Shown here: positions 27,819 through 35,007 of the stretch, piece by piece
Position numbering within the stretch: the first letter of the stretch is position 1
How the letters are laid out: every line of letters begins with the position of its first letter
From: Candidatus Palauibacter denitrificans
Lineage (GTDB): Bacteria; Gemmatimonadota; Gemmatimonadetes; Palauibacterales; Palauibacteraceae
DNA length: 35,007 nt
Direction of reading: 5' to 3'
Assembly: GCA_009841015.1 (NCBI GenBank)
Contig: VXMQ01000111.1
Location: forward strand, 1-35,007
Position numbers and translations under genes: made by a program
Notes under the pieces: generated by a model
The model's database searches: none
Told to the model about the DNA's origin: nothing
The model's input: only the letters and a program-made list of their open reading frames with translations

Positions 27819-28726
27819 CATCCGGTGGCCCTTCCGCTGCCGTCGGCCGCGTTCTGCGGATCGCGGGCGGGGTCTATCACGTGGACGACTCCACGACCGT
27901 GGTCCAGGCGTCGCTGCGCGGGCGCGTGAAGCGGACGGATTCGCGCATCGTTTCGGTCGGAGACCTCGTCGAACTGGAACGCGTCGGCGACGAGATGCGG
28001 ATCGTTCGGCTCCGTGGGCGAACGGGCGCGCTCTCGCGGCACGGCGTCTCCAAGCGGCGCGAACAGGTGATCGTCGCGAATGTGGACCAGGTCGCCGTCG
28101 TCGTCTCGGTGACGGGCCCCGATCCCGACTTCCTCATGGTGGACCGACTGCTGGCGCTGGCGGCGTTGAGCGGCATCGACGCCTTCCTCGTCGTGAACAA
28201 GACGGACCTCGCGGAGCCCGCGCCGGGAGACGGGCTCGGGCAGTACGAGGCGCTCGGCGTGGAGACGCTGCGGACGAGCGCCGAGTCGGGGGCGGGACTG
28301 ACGGCGCTGGCCGGACGCCTCGCGGGGCGGATCACTGTGCTCAGCGGGCAGTCGGGCGTGGGGAAGTCGAGCCTGTTGAACGCGCTCGTGCCGGAACTCG
28401 ACCTGCGCGTGGGCGAGATCAGCGAGCGGCGCGGACGCGGGCGGCACACGACGGTGGCGTCGGCGCTCTATCGATACCCGGACGGCGGCTACGTCGCGGA
28501 CACGCCCGGCCTGCAGTACCTCGCGCTGTGGGGGCTGGATCCGGCGGAACTTCCCGGGGGCTTCGTCGAGATCGACGCGGCGGGCGAGGCCTGCCGGTTC
28601 GCGGACTGCCGCCATCGCGTGGAGCCGGATTGCGCGGTTCGCGCCGCGGTGGATGCCGGGACGATCCGGCGGCGGCGGCTCGAAAGCTACCTGCGGCTCC
28701 TCGACGAAGCGGAGAAGGGCCGGTGA
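27815..28726 (+). CDS. rsgA: Ribosome small subunit-dependent GTPase A
   Basis: Circularly permuted GTPase: VVNKTDL then SGQSGVGKSSLLNAL then DTPGLQ; C-terminal Cys/His zinc motif. GTGA overlap with sufU. Confidence 0.93.
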   Translation: MTSGGPSAAVGRVLRIAGGVYHVDDSTTVVQASLRGRVKRTDSRIVSVGDLVELERVGDEMRIVRLRGRTGALSRHGVSKRREQVIVANVDQVAVVVSVTGPDPDFLMVDRLLALAALSGIDAFLVVNKTDLAEPAPGDGLGQYEALGVETLRTSAESGAGLTALAGRLAGRITVLSGQSGVGKSSLLNALVPELDLRVGEISERRGRGRHTTVASALYRYPDGGYVADTPGLQYLALWGLDPAELPGGFVEIDAAGEACRFADCRHRVEPDCAVRAAVDAGTIRRRRLESYLRLLDEAEKGR

Positions 28727-29319
28727 GCGAAGGCTGGAGCCCGGGGCGGGTCGCGCGGCGGCTGGCCGCGGCGGGCCACATCGCCGTCGACGCCGGGGCG
28801 GCGGAGCGCCATGCGGCCGTGACCCTCGTGGTTCGTCCGCGCGAACACGACCTGGAGGTGCTCTTCGTCCGGCGGGCGGAGGTCCCCGGCGATCCGTGGT
28901 CAGGCCACATGGCGCTTCCCGGCGGACACCGTGACGCGGCGGACACCGATCTCCTGGAGACGGCGCGCCGCGAGTTGCGCGAGGAAGTGGGCCTCGATCT
29001 TCCGCGCGGCGGGTTCCTCGGGCGGCTCGACGACCTGCACCCGGTGACGCGCCGGATCCCGTCGATCCTCATCTCCCCCTTCGTCGCCTGGCACGGGGAA
29101 GACGTCCGCGTCTCGACCAACGCGGAGGTGCAGTATCACGTGTGGGCCCCGCTCGGCGCGCTGCGCGACCCTGCGCTGCGCTCCGAGATCCGCTATCCGG
29201 ATGGTGGCCGGGAACACGCGTGGCCTTCCATCTTGTACGAGGGTGACGCCATTTGGGGGCTCACGCACCGCGTCGTCATGAACTTTCTCGATATCATCAC
29301 GGAGAGAACCAGCCGATGA
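28723..29319 (+). CDS. NUDIX hydrolase (CoA pyrophosphatase-like)
   Basis: GHMALPGGHRDAADTDLLETARRELREEVGLDL Nudix box; GTGA overlap with rsgA. Confidence 0.9.
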   Translation: MSEGWSPGRVARRLAAAGHIAVDAGAAERHAAVTLVVRPREHDLEVLFVRRAEVPGDPWSGHMALPGGHRDAADTDLLETARRELREEVGLDLPRGGFLGRLDDLHPVTRRIPSILISPFVAWHGEDVRVSTNAEVQYHVWAPLGALRDPALRSEIRYPDGGREHAWPSILYEGDAIWGLTHRVVMNFLDIITERTSR

Positions 29320-29795
29320 GTGAAGTCGTCTACCGCTCGCACGTGAAGATCGTGCGGCAGAAGGGCCCATATCGCACGGCGGAGATCCCGGCCACGGATG
29401 CGCCGGTCGACTTCGGCGTCCACTCCGCGATCGCCGAATACTACGGAGTCCGCAACCAACGCGACGTCGCCACGACACTCGACTACGTCATCGCCGCGAC
29501 CGGCGGCTGACTGGCCGGAACCTTCGGGGGCGCGCTGGAAGCGCGCGGCGTCAAGGCGGATGAGGGGCGGTTGGTGGCGAACGTTGAGGGCGAGGTCGAG
29601 ACGGACGACGGCGTGCTCGTCATCCGGCGGATCCGGACCCGGTATCGGCTCCAGGCGGATGAGGCGCACGCCGACGCGATCCGGCGCGCGTTCGAGGCCC
29701 ATCCGCCGAAGTGTCCGGTCTACCGAACGCTGTCCGGCTGCATCGAGATCACGACGGAACTCGACGTCGTACCCGTCGCCCGGGTAGCAACCTAG
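29316..29795 (+). CDS. OsmC-family protein; candidate selenoprotein with in-frame TGA at 29508-29510 at the catalytic Cys position
   Basis: Two ORFs in the same frame separated only by TGA: ...TTLDYVIAATGG[TGA]LAGTFGGALEARGV...PPKCPVYRTLSGCIEITTELDVV. OsmC proteins have Cys at this position and a second conserved Cys in the CPVYRTL region. ATGA overlap with the NUDIX gene. Confidence 0.8.
29508..29553 (+). promoter_or_regulatory. Candidate bacterial SECIS element
   Basis: Upper stem GCGCGC-UGGAA-GCGCGC (29530-29546), loop 25 nt after the TGA and carrying G in its first two bases; possible lower stem UGAC/GUCA and GCC/GGC. Confidence 0.55.
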
Positions 29796-29823
29796 AAGAT
29801 ATGCCCGGACCGGCCCGACCGAT

Positions 29824-29886
29824 GAGAAAAAGAACAAACTGTACGTCGGAATGGACGTCGGTCGGGTGAGGTTCGCACCTGTCTAC
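29824..29886 (+). pseudogene. Possible degenerate IS110-type transposase N-terminus
   Basis: Frame reads EKKNKLYVGMDVGRVRFAPV...; resembles IS110 N-termini (YVGxDV). Very short, no full ORF. Confidence 0.2.
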
Positions 29887-30044
29887 AACGCGAGCTGAGT
29901 ACATAGTGGCGGTTGCCGGTTCCGATGACACGTAAGGCGCAGCTCCGGGTCCCCCCCCCCGACGCCGAATGTCAGGTGCCTGCCGTCACCGTTACATACT
30001 GTGCTCGTCAAACCGCCTGCTGCGGTCTTCGACACCTATTGCAC

Positions 30045-31199
30045 TCACCTCCTAAACCGCAGTTTTGCCACACGCTGCACGTCAAAGGCGAGCCGTTGCA
30101 CGCCCAGCGCGACATCCGCCTTTATGCCACCTACGGATAGGTCGATCCCCCGTGGCCACTGTGCCGTGAAGAGAACCTCTCCATTCGCATCATAGACGTC
30201 GGCCTTTAGCGACTCGTCGTTTTCCGCCGGACGATTCAGCACCCACAATCTGTCGTCCCGATCGTACCAAATCGTACCCACCGGCGGCTTCCGTCGAGGC
30301 ACGTCGTAGTCCGGCAACTGAGCATTGAGACGTCTCAAGTTGTTTCCCAAGCGGCTCATTCGCGCGTGTTCGCGTTCCACTTCCTTGTCTGTCGCTATCG
30401 GCCCCCTAGCATTGGTTCGAATCTCACCCCGCAAGACCCCGCCGCTGTCGAACAACTGTACGTGATACGCACTCGTCACGACGTGAGCAAATCGTCCATC
30501 AGACGCATAAGCTGCAATGCTCCGTGCTCCGAAGGGTGGTTCAAGAATCTGCTCCACGCGCCCCCGTGATCGATGCTCCACGGGGACCACGAGCCATCCC
30601 AGCTCCTTCCACGTTCTTCTAACGGTAACGGTCCTCCGACTCACAACCCGCCCGCTCTCCGACAACTGTACGTGCTGCACACCACGCGGCATAGCCGGAA
30701 TTATCAATGTGAGCCCCGTCGGACCTTCGAAGATAGGTGGCACACATATCGTACTATATTGCGGTGGCCGCACTTCCCTCACGAACCGCGCTCGATCGCC
30801 GCTCACATCAAATATCTTATACGCATCCCGAGCATTCACCCATAATAGACCTTCCGGGTCGAACGTGAGTTGGCAAATCTGTGAGGCGTTATACTCACCA
30901 GGTCCGCTACCCCGCCGACCGACTGAAAATAGAAATCGACCGTCCGGTCCGTACGTGTGCACCGCCTGCGCGCCGGAATCACCTACGAAGATTCGACCGT
31001 GGTCATCCGTGACGATGGCTTCGATGTTTTCGAAGAGGTACGGCCATTCGTCATCGAATTCGCCGATTGTGAACTCCACGTGCCCGGTCAAAACCGGCAC
31101 CTGAACATCCAAACCCCGTGCGTCAATCACGCCGCCGTCGCCCCCCGTGTAATGTGACTTCAGCCGCAGCCGACTTGCCGGCGAAGACCGTCGTATCAT
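30045..31199 (-). CDS. 6-bladed beta-propeller protein
   Basis: AIVTDDHGRIFVGDSGAQAVHTYGPDGRFLFSVGRRGSGPGEYNASQICQLTFDPEGLLWVNARDAYKIFDVSGD; start overlaps the stop of the upstream thioredoxin-like gene. Confidence 0.75.
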   Translation of the reverse strand: MIRRSSPASRLRLKSHYTGGDGGVIDARGLDVQVPVLTGHVEFTIGEFDDEWPYLFENIEAIVTDDHGRIFVGDSGAQAVHTYGPDGRFLFSVGRRGSGPGEYNASQICQLTFDPEGLLWVNARDAYKIFDVSGDRARFVREVRPPQYSTICVPPIFEGPTGLTLIIPAMPRGVQHVQLSESGRVVSRRTVTVRRTWKELGWLVVPVEHRSRGRVEQILEPPFGARSIAAYASDGRFAHVVTSAYHVQLFDSGGVLRGEIRTNARGPIATDKEVEREHARMSRLGNNLRRLNAQLPDYDVPRRKPPVGTIWYDRDDRLWVLNRPAENDESLKADVYDANGEVLFTAQWPRGIDLSVGGIKADVALGVQRLAFDVQRVAKLRFRR

Positions 31200-31759
31200 G
31201 CGCTATCTTCTCCGTTTGACCGATCCGCCACCAATCGGCGCGCCAGCAGAAGAAGGTTGTCATAACCTGGATTGCCCAACTTACCGATGACTCGCCCCTC
31301 ATAATCCAGACCTACCGCGAAGGGCGTCATGAATACACGCCATCTGACCGCAGTCATCCCATCTTCGTCAAGTAGCACCGTCACGGCATCGCCCAGTCCC
31401 GATGCAAATTCCCCCACAGCATCCGCCGAGCCCGAACAGCACGCCACCGTGTTGATTCGCGCTCCCTCATCGGTCGCGAAACTCGAAATGAGAGTACGTC
31501 GCTCCCAGCACGGCTGGCATGTTACGCTTAGGAACACAACAATCATCGGTCTGCCCACATCGACATCGCCACCGGCAAGGTGTCGGCTTGGAAGGGTCGG
31601 CGCGACGATCCCCTCCGCCGGCCCGTGCAGTCGCGACCGCCCTTCCGTCGTCGCGACCATTACATCTGCGTGCTCCCGCAACATAATCAACAACGCAAAC
31701 GCAACTACTATAGCCAGCAGCCACAGCGCACCATACGACACCCAAAAGAGCCATGTCAT
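31196..31759 (-). CDS. Membrane-anchored thioredoxin-fold protein (MauD/TlpA-like)
   Basis: N-terminal TM; APTLPSRHLAGGDVDVGRPMIVVFLSVTCQPCWERR (CxxC); MTPFAVGLDYEGRVIGKLG. Confidence 0.75.
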   Translation of the reverse strand: MTWLFWVSYGALWLLAIVVAFALLIMLREHADVMVATTEGRSRLHGPAEGIVAPTLPSRHLAGGDVDVGRPMIVVFLSVTCQPCWERRTLISSFATDEGARINTVACCSGSADAVGEFASGLGDAVTVLLDEDGMTAVRWRVFMTPFAVGLDYEGRVIGKLGNPGYDNLLLLARRLVADRSNGEDSA

Positions 31760-31799
31760 TGTCCGTTCTCCGTCCAGCCCAGCCTAGTTACGTCGGATT

Positions 31800-32381
31800 T
31801 CATCGAGGAACGGTAGCTGCAAGAGTGTCCACAATCGCTTCCGTTAGTCGATATATCACACCGCCAACGAGCAGCAGAACACCGATCACGGCCCAGTACG
31901 CGGGTGGCCAGGTCCACCACGCCGTTGACTCAATACTCCCACCCCTTACCATGACGATGCACGTCGACGCCGCTACGACCAGCAGCCCGTTCCGCACAAA
32001 CGGTAGCCAACCGATCGTCCGCCGGCCCGACGACTCACCGAAACAACCGCAGCCTCCGGCGTACCCGCGCCGCGCCAAAAGAGTCAACACGAAGGTTAGA
32101 CCGATCATTAGGAGAACAAAGGCGACAAGAGTTTCCATTAACCTCACACCCAACACAAGCAGAATACCGAGGATGATCTCACAACTGACGAATAGTGCCG
32201 CCGCCGCGTTGATAACACTATCCCTTCTGCCCTCCAACACAAACGCAACCATCGATCGAAACGATTTCCAACGCCTGCACTTCGTGAATGCCGCGAACAC
32301 CAACATTCCGCCGCAACACGCACTCACGATCGCCGCTGCCGCTCCCGCCTCAATCATGGATCCGCACCGGATTTCATTCAT
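31800..32381 (-). CDS. MauE/DoxX-like redox-associated membrane protein
   Basis: Polytopic; FAAFTKCRRW near TM1, GYAGGCGCFGES motif in an inter-TM loop. Confidence 0.7.
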   Translation of the reverse strand: MNEIRCGSMIEAGAAAAIVSACCGGMLVFAAFTKCRRWKSFRSMVAFVLEGRRDSVINAAAALFVSCEIILGILLVLGVRLMETLVAFVLLMIGLTFVLTLLARRGYAGGCGCFGESSGRRTIGWLPFVRNGLLVVAASTCIVMVRGGSIESTAWWTWPPAYWAVIGVLLLVGGVIYRLTEAIVDTLAATVPR

Positions 32382-32461
32382 CCACCTTTCCCGTAATTCA
32401 CATGAAAGCTCTGAGGGAAGTTCGTCTTCACATTGCCCTCTTCATTCGCCGGCATGGGTTA

Positions 32462-32887
32462 CTAAAACAGTTCCGGGACCTCACCGGGCCTAAATTTGCC
32501 GCCTCCGCCGCCCGTGCAGGTCGCCGAATGCATCGTCGCACACGTACAGTTATACCCTGGACATGTACAATCACAGACGAGCTCGAAACTGTCCCCGGCC
32601 GGTACACACCAGCAGTTCGATTCCGGGGGTGTAGGACCCAGACCTCTGTATTGATCGCAGTGACCGGGGTTTTTACTGCAGGGATCCGTGCACTGTCCCA
32701 AGCCATCACAGCTGCAGAACCGATTGGCCCTCGTGCGCGCCGATAACGGCCGCACAGTTCCGCTGAACGCCACTAGGAGTATCATACGCGTGAACGCCCG
32801 TCGCCCGAGATCAGGCTTGGCTCCGTCTCGCGGTGCCTCCAAGGTTTCCAGAACGCTGGTCATCCATCGGGTCAGCGATGCAAACAT
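32462..32887 (-). CDS. Exported Cys-rich protein with Tat-like leader (MauA-like organisation)
   Basis: LGRRAFTRMILLVAFSG leader then FCSCDGLGQCTDPCSKNPGHCDQY...NCWCVPAGDSFELVCDCTCPGYNCTCATMHSATCTGGGGG (13 Cys, 1 Trp). Confidence 0.65.
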   Translation of the reverse strand: MFASLTRWMTSVLETLEAPRDGAKPDLGRRAFTRMILLVAFSGTVRPLSARTRANRFCSCDGLGQCTDPCSKNPGHCDQYRGLGPTPPESNCWCVPAGDSFELVCDCTCPGYNCTCATMHSATCTGGGGGKFRPGEVPELF

Positions 32888-32917
32888 CAGGAATCCCCTT
32901 TCGAACTGTTGTTCCGT

Positions 32918-33487
32918 TTATGCGACACTGAACGTCATCCCCATAATCATTCCGAGTACCACTCCAATCCCTCCTCTCGTCAGCAGCGCGGGAATTGGAC
33001 GCGACCAACTTAACCAGTTCAAACATTCCCTCGGGTGTCCACGGTGTCGCCCCATGCAGCTGCCCACGGCAATGATCGGAACAGCTCGACCAATGCCGAC
33101 GCAGCAAAAAATGAATGCCGCCTGCAGTAAGCTCCCGCTGCCGGCCGCGAGCAGGGCCACCGCATAGAGGGCACCCGTCGTGACTCGAGTCGCAAATCCA
33201 ACGCCCAACACTGCACCGACAGCGCACGAATAGCGACCCTGCCCCGCCGCCATCCAGCGTCTGGGAATCATCCAGCACCCCGACGGCGGCTTAGCTTCTC
33301 GCCAGGCGGGCGCCACCAAGCATATGAACAACGTGACCAAAAGAATGCCCTTCCAGAATCCCGTTGGTATGAACGATCCGGCGAACCCCAGCAAACATCC
33401 CGTCAATCCGCTAGCTGCGACCGCACTCAACGGTAAACGCACCTGGACCCCGCAGAAACAGCGACAACCGTGAATTCCGTTCGTCAC
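32918..33487 (-). CDS. Polytopic membrane protein, tentatively CcdA/MauF-like
   Basis: Several hydrophobic segments with Gly-rich TMs (AASGLTGCLLGFAGSFIPTGFWKGILLVTLFICLVAP). Family assignment is weak. Confidence 0.45.
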   Translation of the reverse strand: MTNGIHGCRCFCGVQVRLPLSAVAASGLTGCLLGFAGSFIPTGFWKGILLVTLFICLVAPAWREAKPPSGCWMIPRRWMAAGQGRYSCAVGAVLGVGFATRVTTGALYAVALLAAGSGSLLQAAFIFCCVGIGRAVPIIAVGSCMGRHRGHPRECLNWLSWSRPIPALLTRGGIGVVLGMIMGMTFSVA

Positions 33488-33524
33488 CCCACGGGGACGC
33501 GATCGTTTGGATCGAGTTGGACCC

Positions 33525-33728
33525 TCACGGCGAGTACGTCGCTAGCCATCCCGCTAGCACGGCCACACCGCACGAAAGCAACAACAGCGCGACCTCCGAT
33601 GAAAGCACAAGACCAGTGACGACACTAAGACTCGGCACAACGCACAATCGTATTGCAATAGCCCGTTTACGGACTTGGGCGCTGTTCCGGTGTCTTACGC
33701 GATTCGATGCAAATGTCGTAGGTGTCAT
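33525..33728 (-). CDS. Small two-TM protein
   Basis: IAIRLCVVPSLSVVTGLVLSSEVALLLLSCGVAVLAGWLA; fits the gap between flanking same-strand genes. Confidence 0.4.
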   Translation of the reverse strand: MTPTTFASNRVRHRNSAQVRKRAIAIRLCVVPSLSVVTGLVLSSEVALLLLSCGVAVLAGWLATYSP

Positions 33729-33742
33729 CGTTGCCTAAGCGG

Positions 33743-34915
33743 TCAAAAGTCATATCGTACAAGGTACGGAATATCGAACTGATCCGTTTCCGCAAACCAG
33801 CCACCCTGCGTGTCGATAGAAAGGAGTCGAAGCGCCGGCGGCGGACAAATCCGGTCGACGACCTGTCCGGCGTCGTCAAGTGCATGCCATTCGACCGTCG
33901 CATCGCGTGGCTCCCTTCGAATCCATGTCCGGCCATTGGTGTCCCCAAGGACCTGCGTGACGGGTGCGAAGTGCGGCGCGATCTGGTAGATACGTCGCAG
34001 TTCTCTTGCGAAGGCTCGGCGGTCCACGACGTACGGCTGGTCGTCATAATTTTCATCCTCTATCCAAGCCGTGATATGCGTATCTGTGACAGTTGTCGGC
34101 ACATAATCGAACTGTCGCGCGAACAAGGTGTCGCCGAGCGATCCGATTCGGACGACTTCGTATTGCGCCGAGGCGGGATCCGACGAAAAAGGTCGATGCA
34201 CGATCACTAAACCTGGTCCGCCCGCGATAACTTTTTTGAGACTCTGTTCCGGTATAGTTGGACGGATGTACATTGCGACACCGGGAGCAAGGCCGTTCTT
34301 GATCACACGCTGATTATGCTGGTCTTCATACACCACCAACGTATCCACAAAATGTCCCAGCTGATCGAACCGCAGGAGTGGTGTTAGGATGGTATCACGG
34401 TCTTCAAGTTCATCCGCGTAAATAGCCGAATAACCGATGATCGCGCCGTCCGACAGTGGTCCCAATGGAATGATCGTCCCTGACGCTATGGAAGGGTGAG
34501 AGCGAATCGTTACGGATGATGTAAAGCGCAGATCGCTGTTGAAGTATGACACTCGCATGAGTCCCGGATCCACCACCCAGATCGAATCAGCGAGAACACC
34601 GATTGCCGTTATCGCTCGAAATTCTCCCGGTCCGTCGCCGCTTCCGCCGATCGCACCAGCGAATCGCCCATCGTCGTGATATACTCGGATCAGGCGCTCC
34701 TCTGGCTGCGTTACGTAGACGAGATCCGACAGGGACGCAACTTGGCCAATTGCCGTCAGCCCGTATTGCTGATCGTCAAGGGCACCGATAACTACTGTCC
34801 GGTCGGCATCCCATCGGCAATCGTCGAACGGACCTCCACGTTGCTCCGCTAGTGACTGGAGCGGACAAATCAACCCACCGAGAAATACGCCGATGTGGAG
34901 GCGGCGTTCCCCCAT
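33743..34915 (-). CDS. 6-bladed beta-propeller exported protein
   Basis: MGERRLHIGVFLGGLICPLQSLAEQ signal peptide; LVYVTQPEERLIRVYHDDGRFAGAIGGSGDGPGEFRAITAIGVLADSIWVVDPGLMRVSYF. Start set at the ATG ending at 34915. Confidence 0.7.
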   Translation of the reverse strand: MGERRLHIGVFLGGLICPLQSLAEQRGGPFDDCRWDADRTVVIGALDDQQYGLTAIGQVASLSDLVYVTQPEERLIRVYHDDGRFAGAIGGSGDGPGEFRAITAIGVLADSIWVVDPGLMRVSYFNSDLRFTSSVTIRSHPSIASGTIIPLGPLSDGAIIGYSAIYADELEDRDTILTPLLRFDQLGHFVDTLVVYEDQHNQRVIKNGLAPGVAMYIRPTIPEQSLKKVIAGGPGLVIVHRPFSSDPASAQYEVVRIGSLGDTLFARQFDYVPTTVTDTHITAWIEDENYDDQPYVVDRRAFARELRRIYQIAPHFAPVTQVLGDTNGRTWIRREPRDATVEWHALDDAGQVVDRICPPPALRLLSIDTQGGWFAETDQFDIPYLVRYDF

Positions 34916-35007
34916 TGACACCGGTATCCCCTTTACCACGATTCGCTGCCGCTCTCCTCGCAACAACCTCTTGTCATGCTCGCAGCCGACGCATACGAGA
35001 TTTAATG

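Noticed and set aside
29571-29795. Independent 74-aa gene starting at TTG 29571
   Set aside because: It is the C-terminal half of the OsmC domain in frame with 29316-29510; better explained as one gene with a recoded TGA.
29316-29795. Simple pseudogene caused by nonsense mutation
   Set aside because: Cannot be fully excluded, but the TGA is exactly at the redox Cys codon, the rest of the frame is intact, and a SECIS-like hairpin follows.

Overview
The window is about 35 kb of two unlike parts. Positions 1 to about 29.8 kb are very GC-rich and densely coding, and look like a Gemmatimonadota-type gram-negative (lineage is inference only). They encode an amidohydrolase, a Nal1-like trypsin-fold protein, a sodium:solute symporter, a PQQ quinohemoprotein alcohol dehydrogenase with a TonB receptor, a DUF5916 outer-membrane protein, beta-propeller and DUF3179 lipoproteins, GlpD, a zinc-type quinone oxidoreductase, and a complete sufCBD-Rieske-sufS-sufU cluster running into rsgA, a NUDIX hydrolase and an OsmC-family gene. 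Positions about 29.8 to 35 kb have visibly lower GC. All genes there are on the minus strand and form a cluster with MauD-like and MauE-like proteins, a Cys-rich Tat-leader protein, a polytopic membrane protein and two 6-bladed beta-propellers. Two observations stand out. (1) The OsmC gene (29316-29795) is split by a single in-frame TGA exactly where the catalytic cysteine should be (...AATGG[TGA]LAGTFGGALEARG...), with a SECIS-like hairpin just downstream. This is a strong selenoprotein candidate that a standard annotation would break into two ORFs. (2) The terminal cluster resembles the methylamine dehydrogenase (mau) maturation locus, but its small Cys-rich subunit has only one Trp in the mature region, so it cannot form a canonical TTQ cofactor. 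It may be an undescribed relative. No rRNA, tRNA or CRISPR array was recognised. All calls come from reading the sequence; no searches were run.
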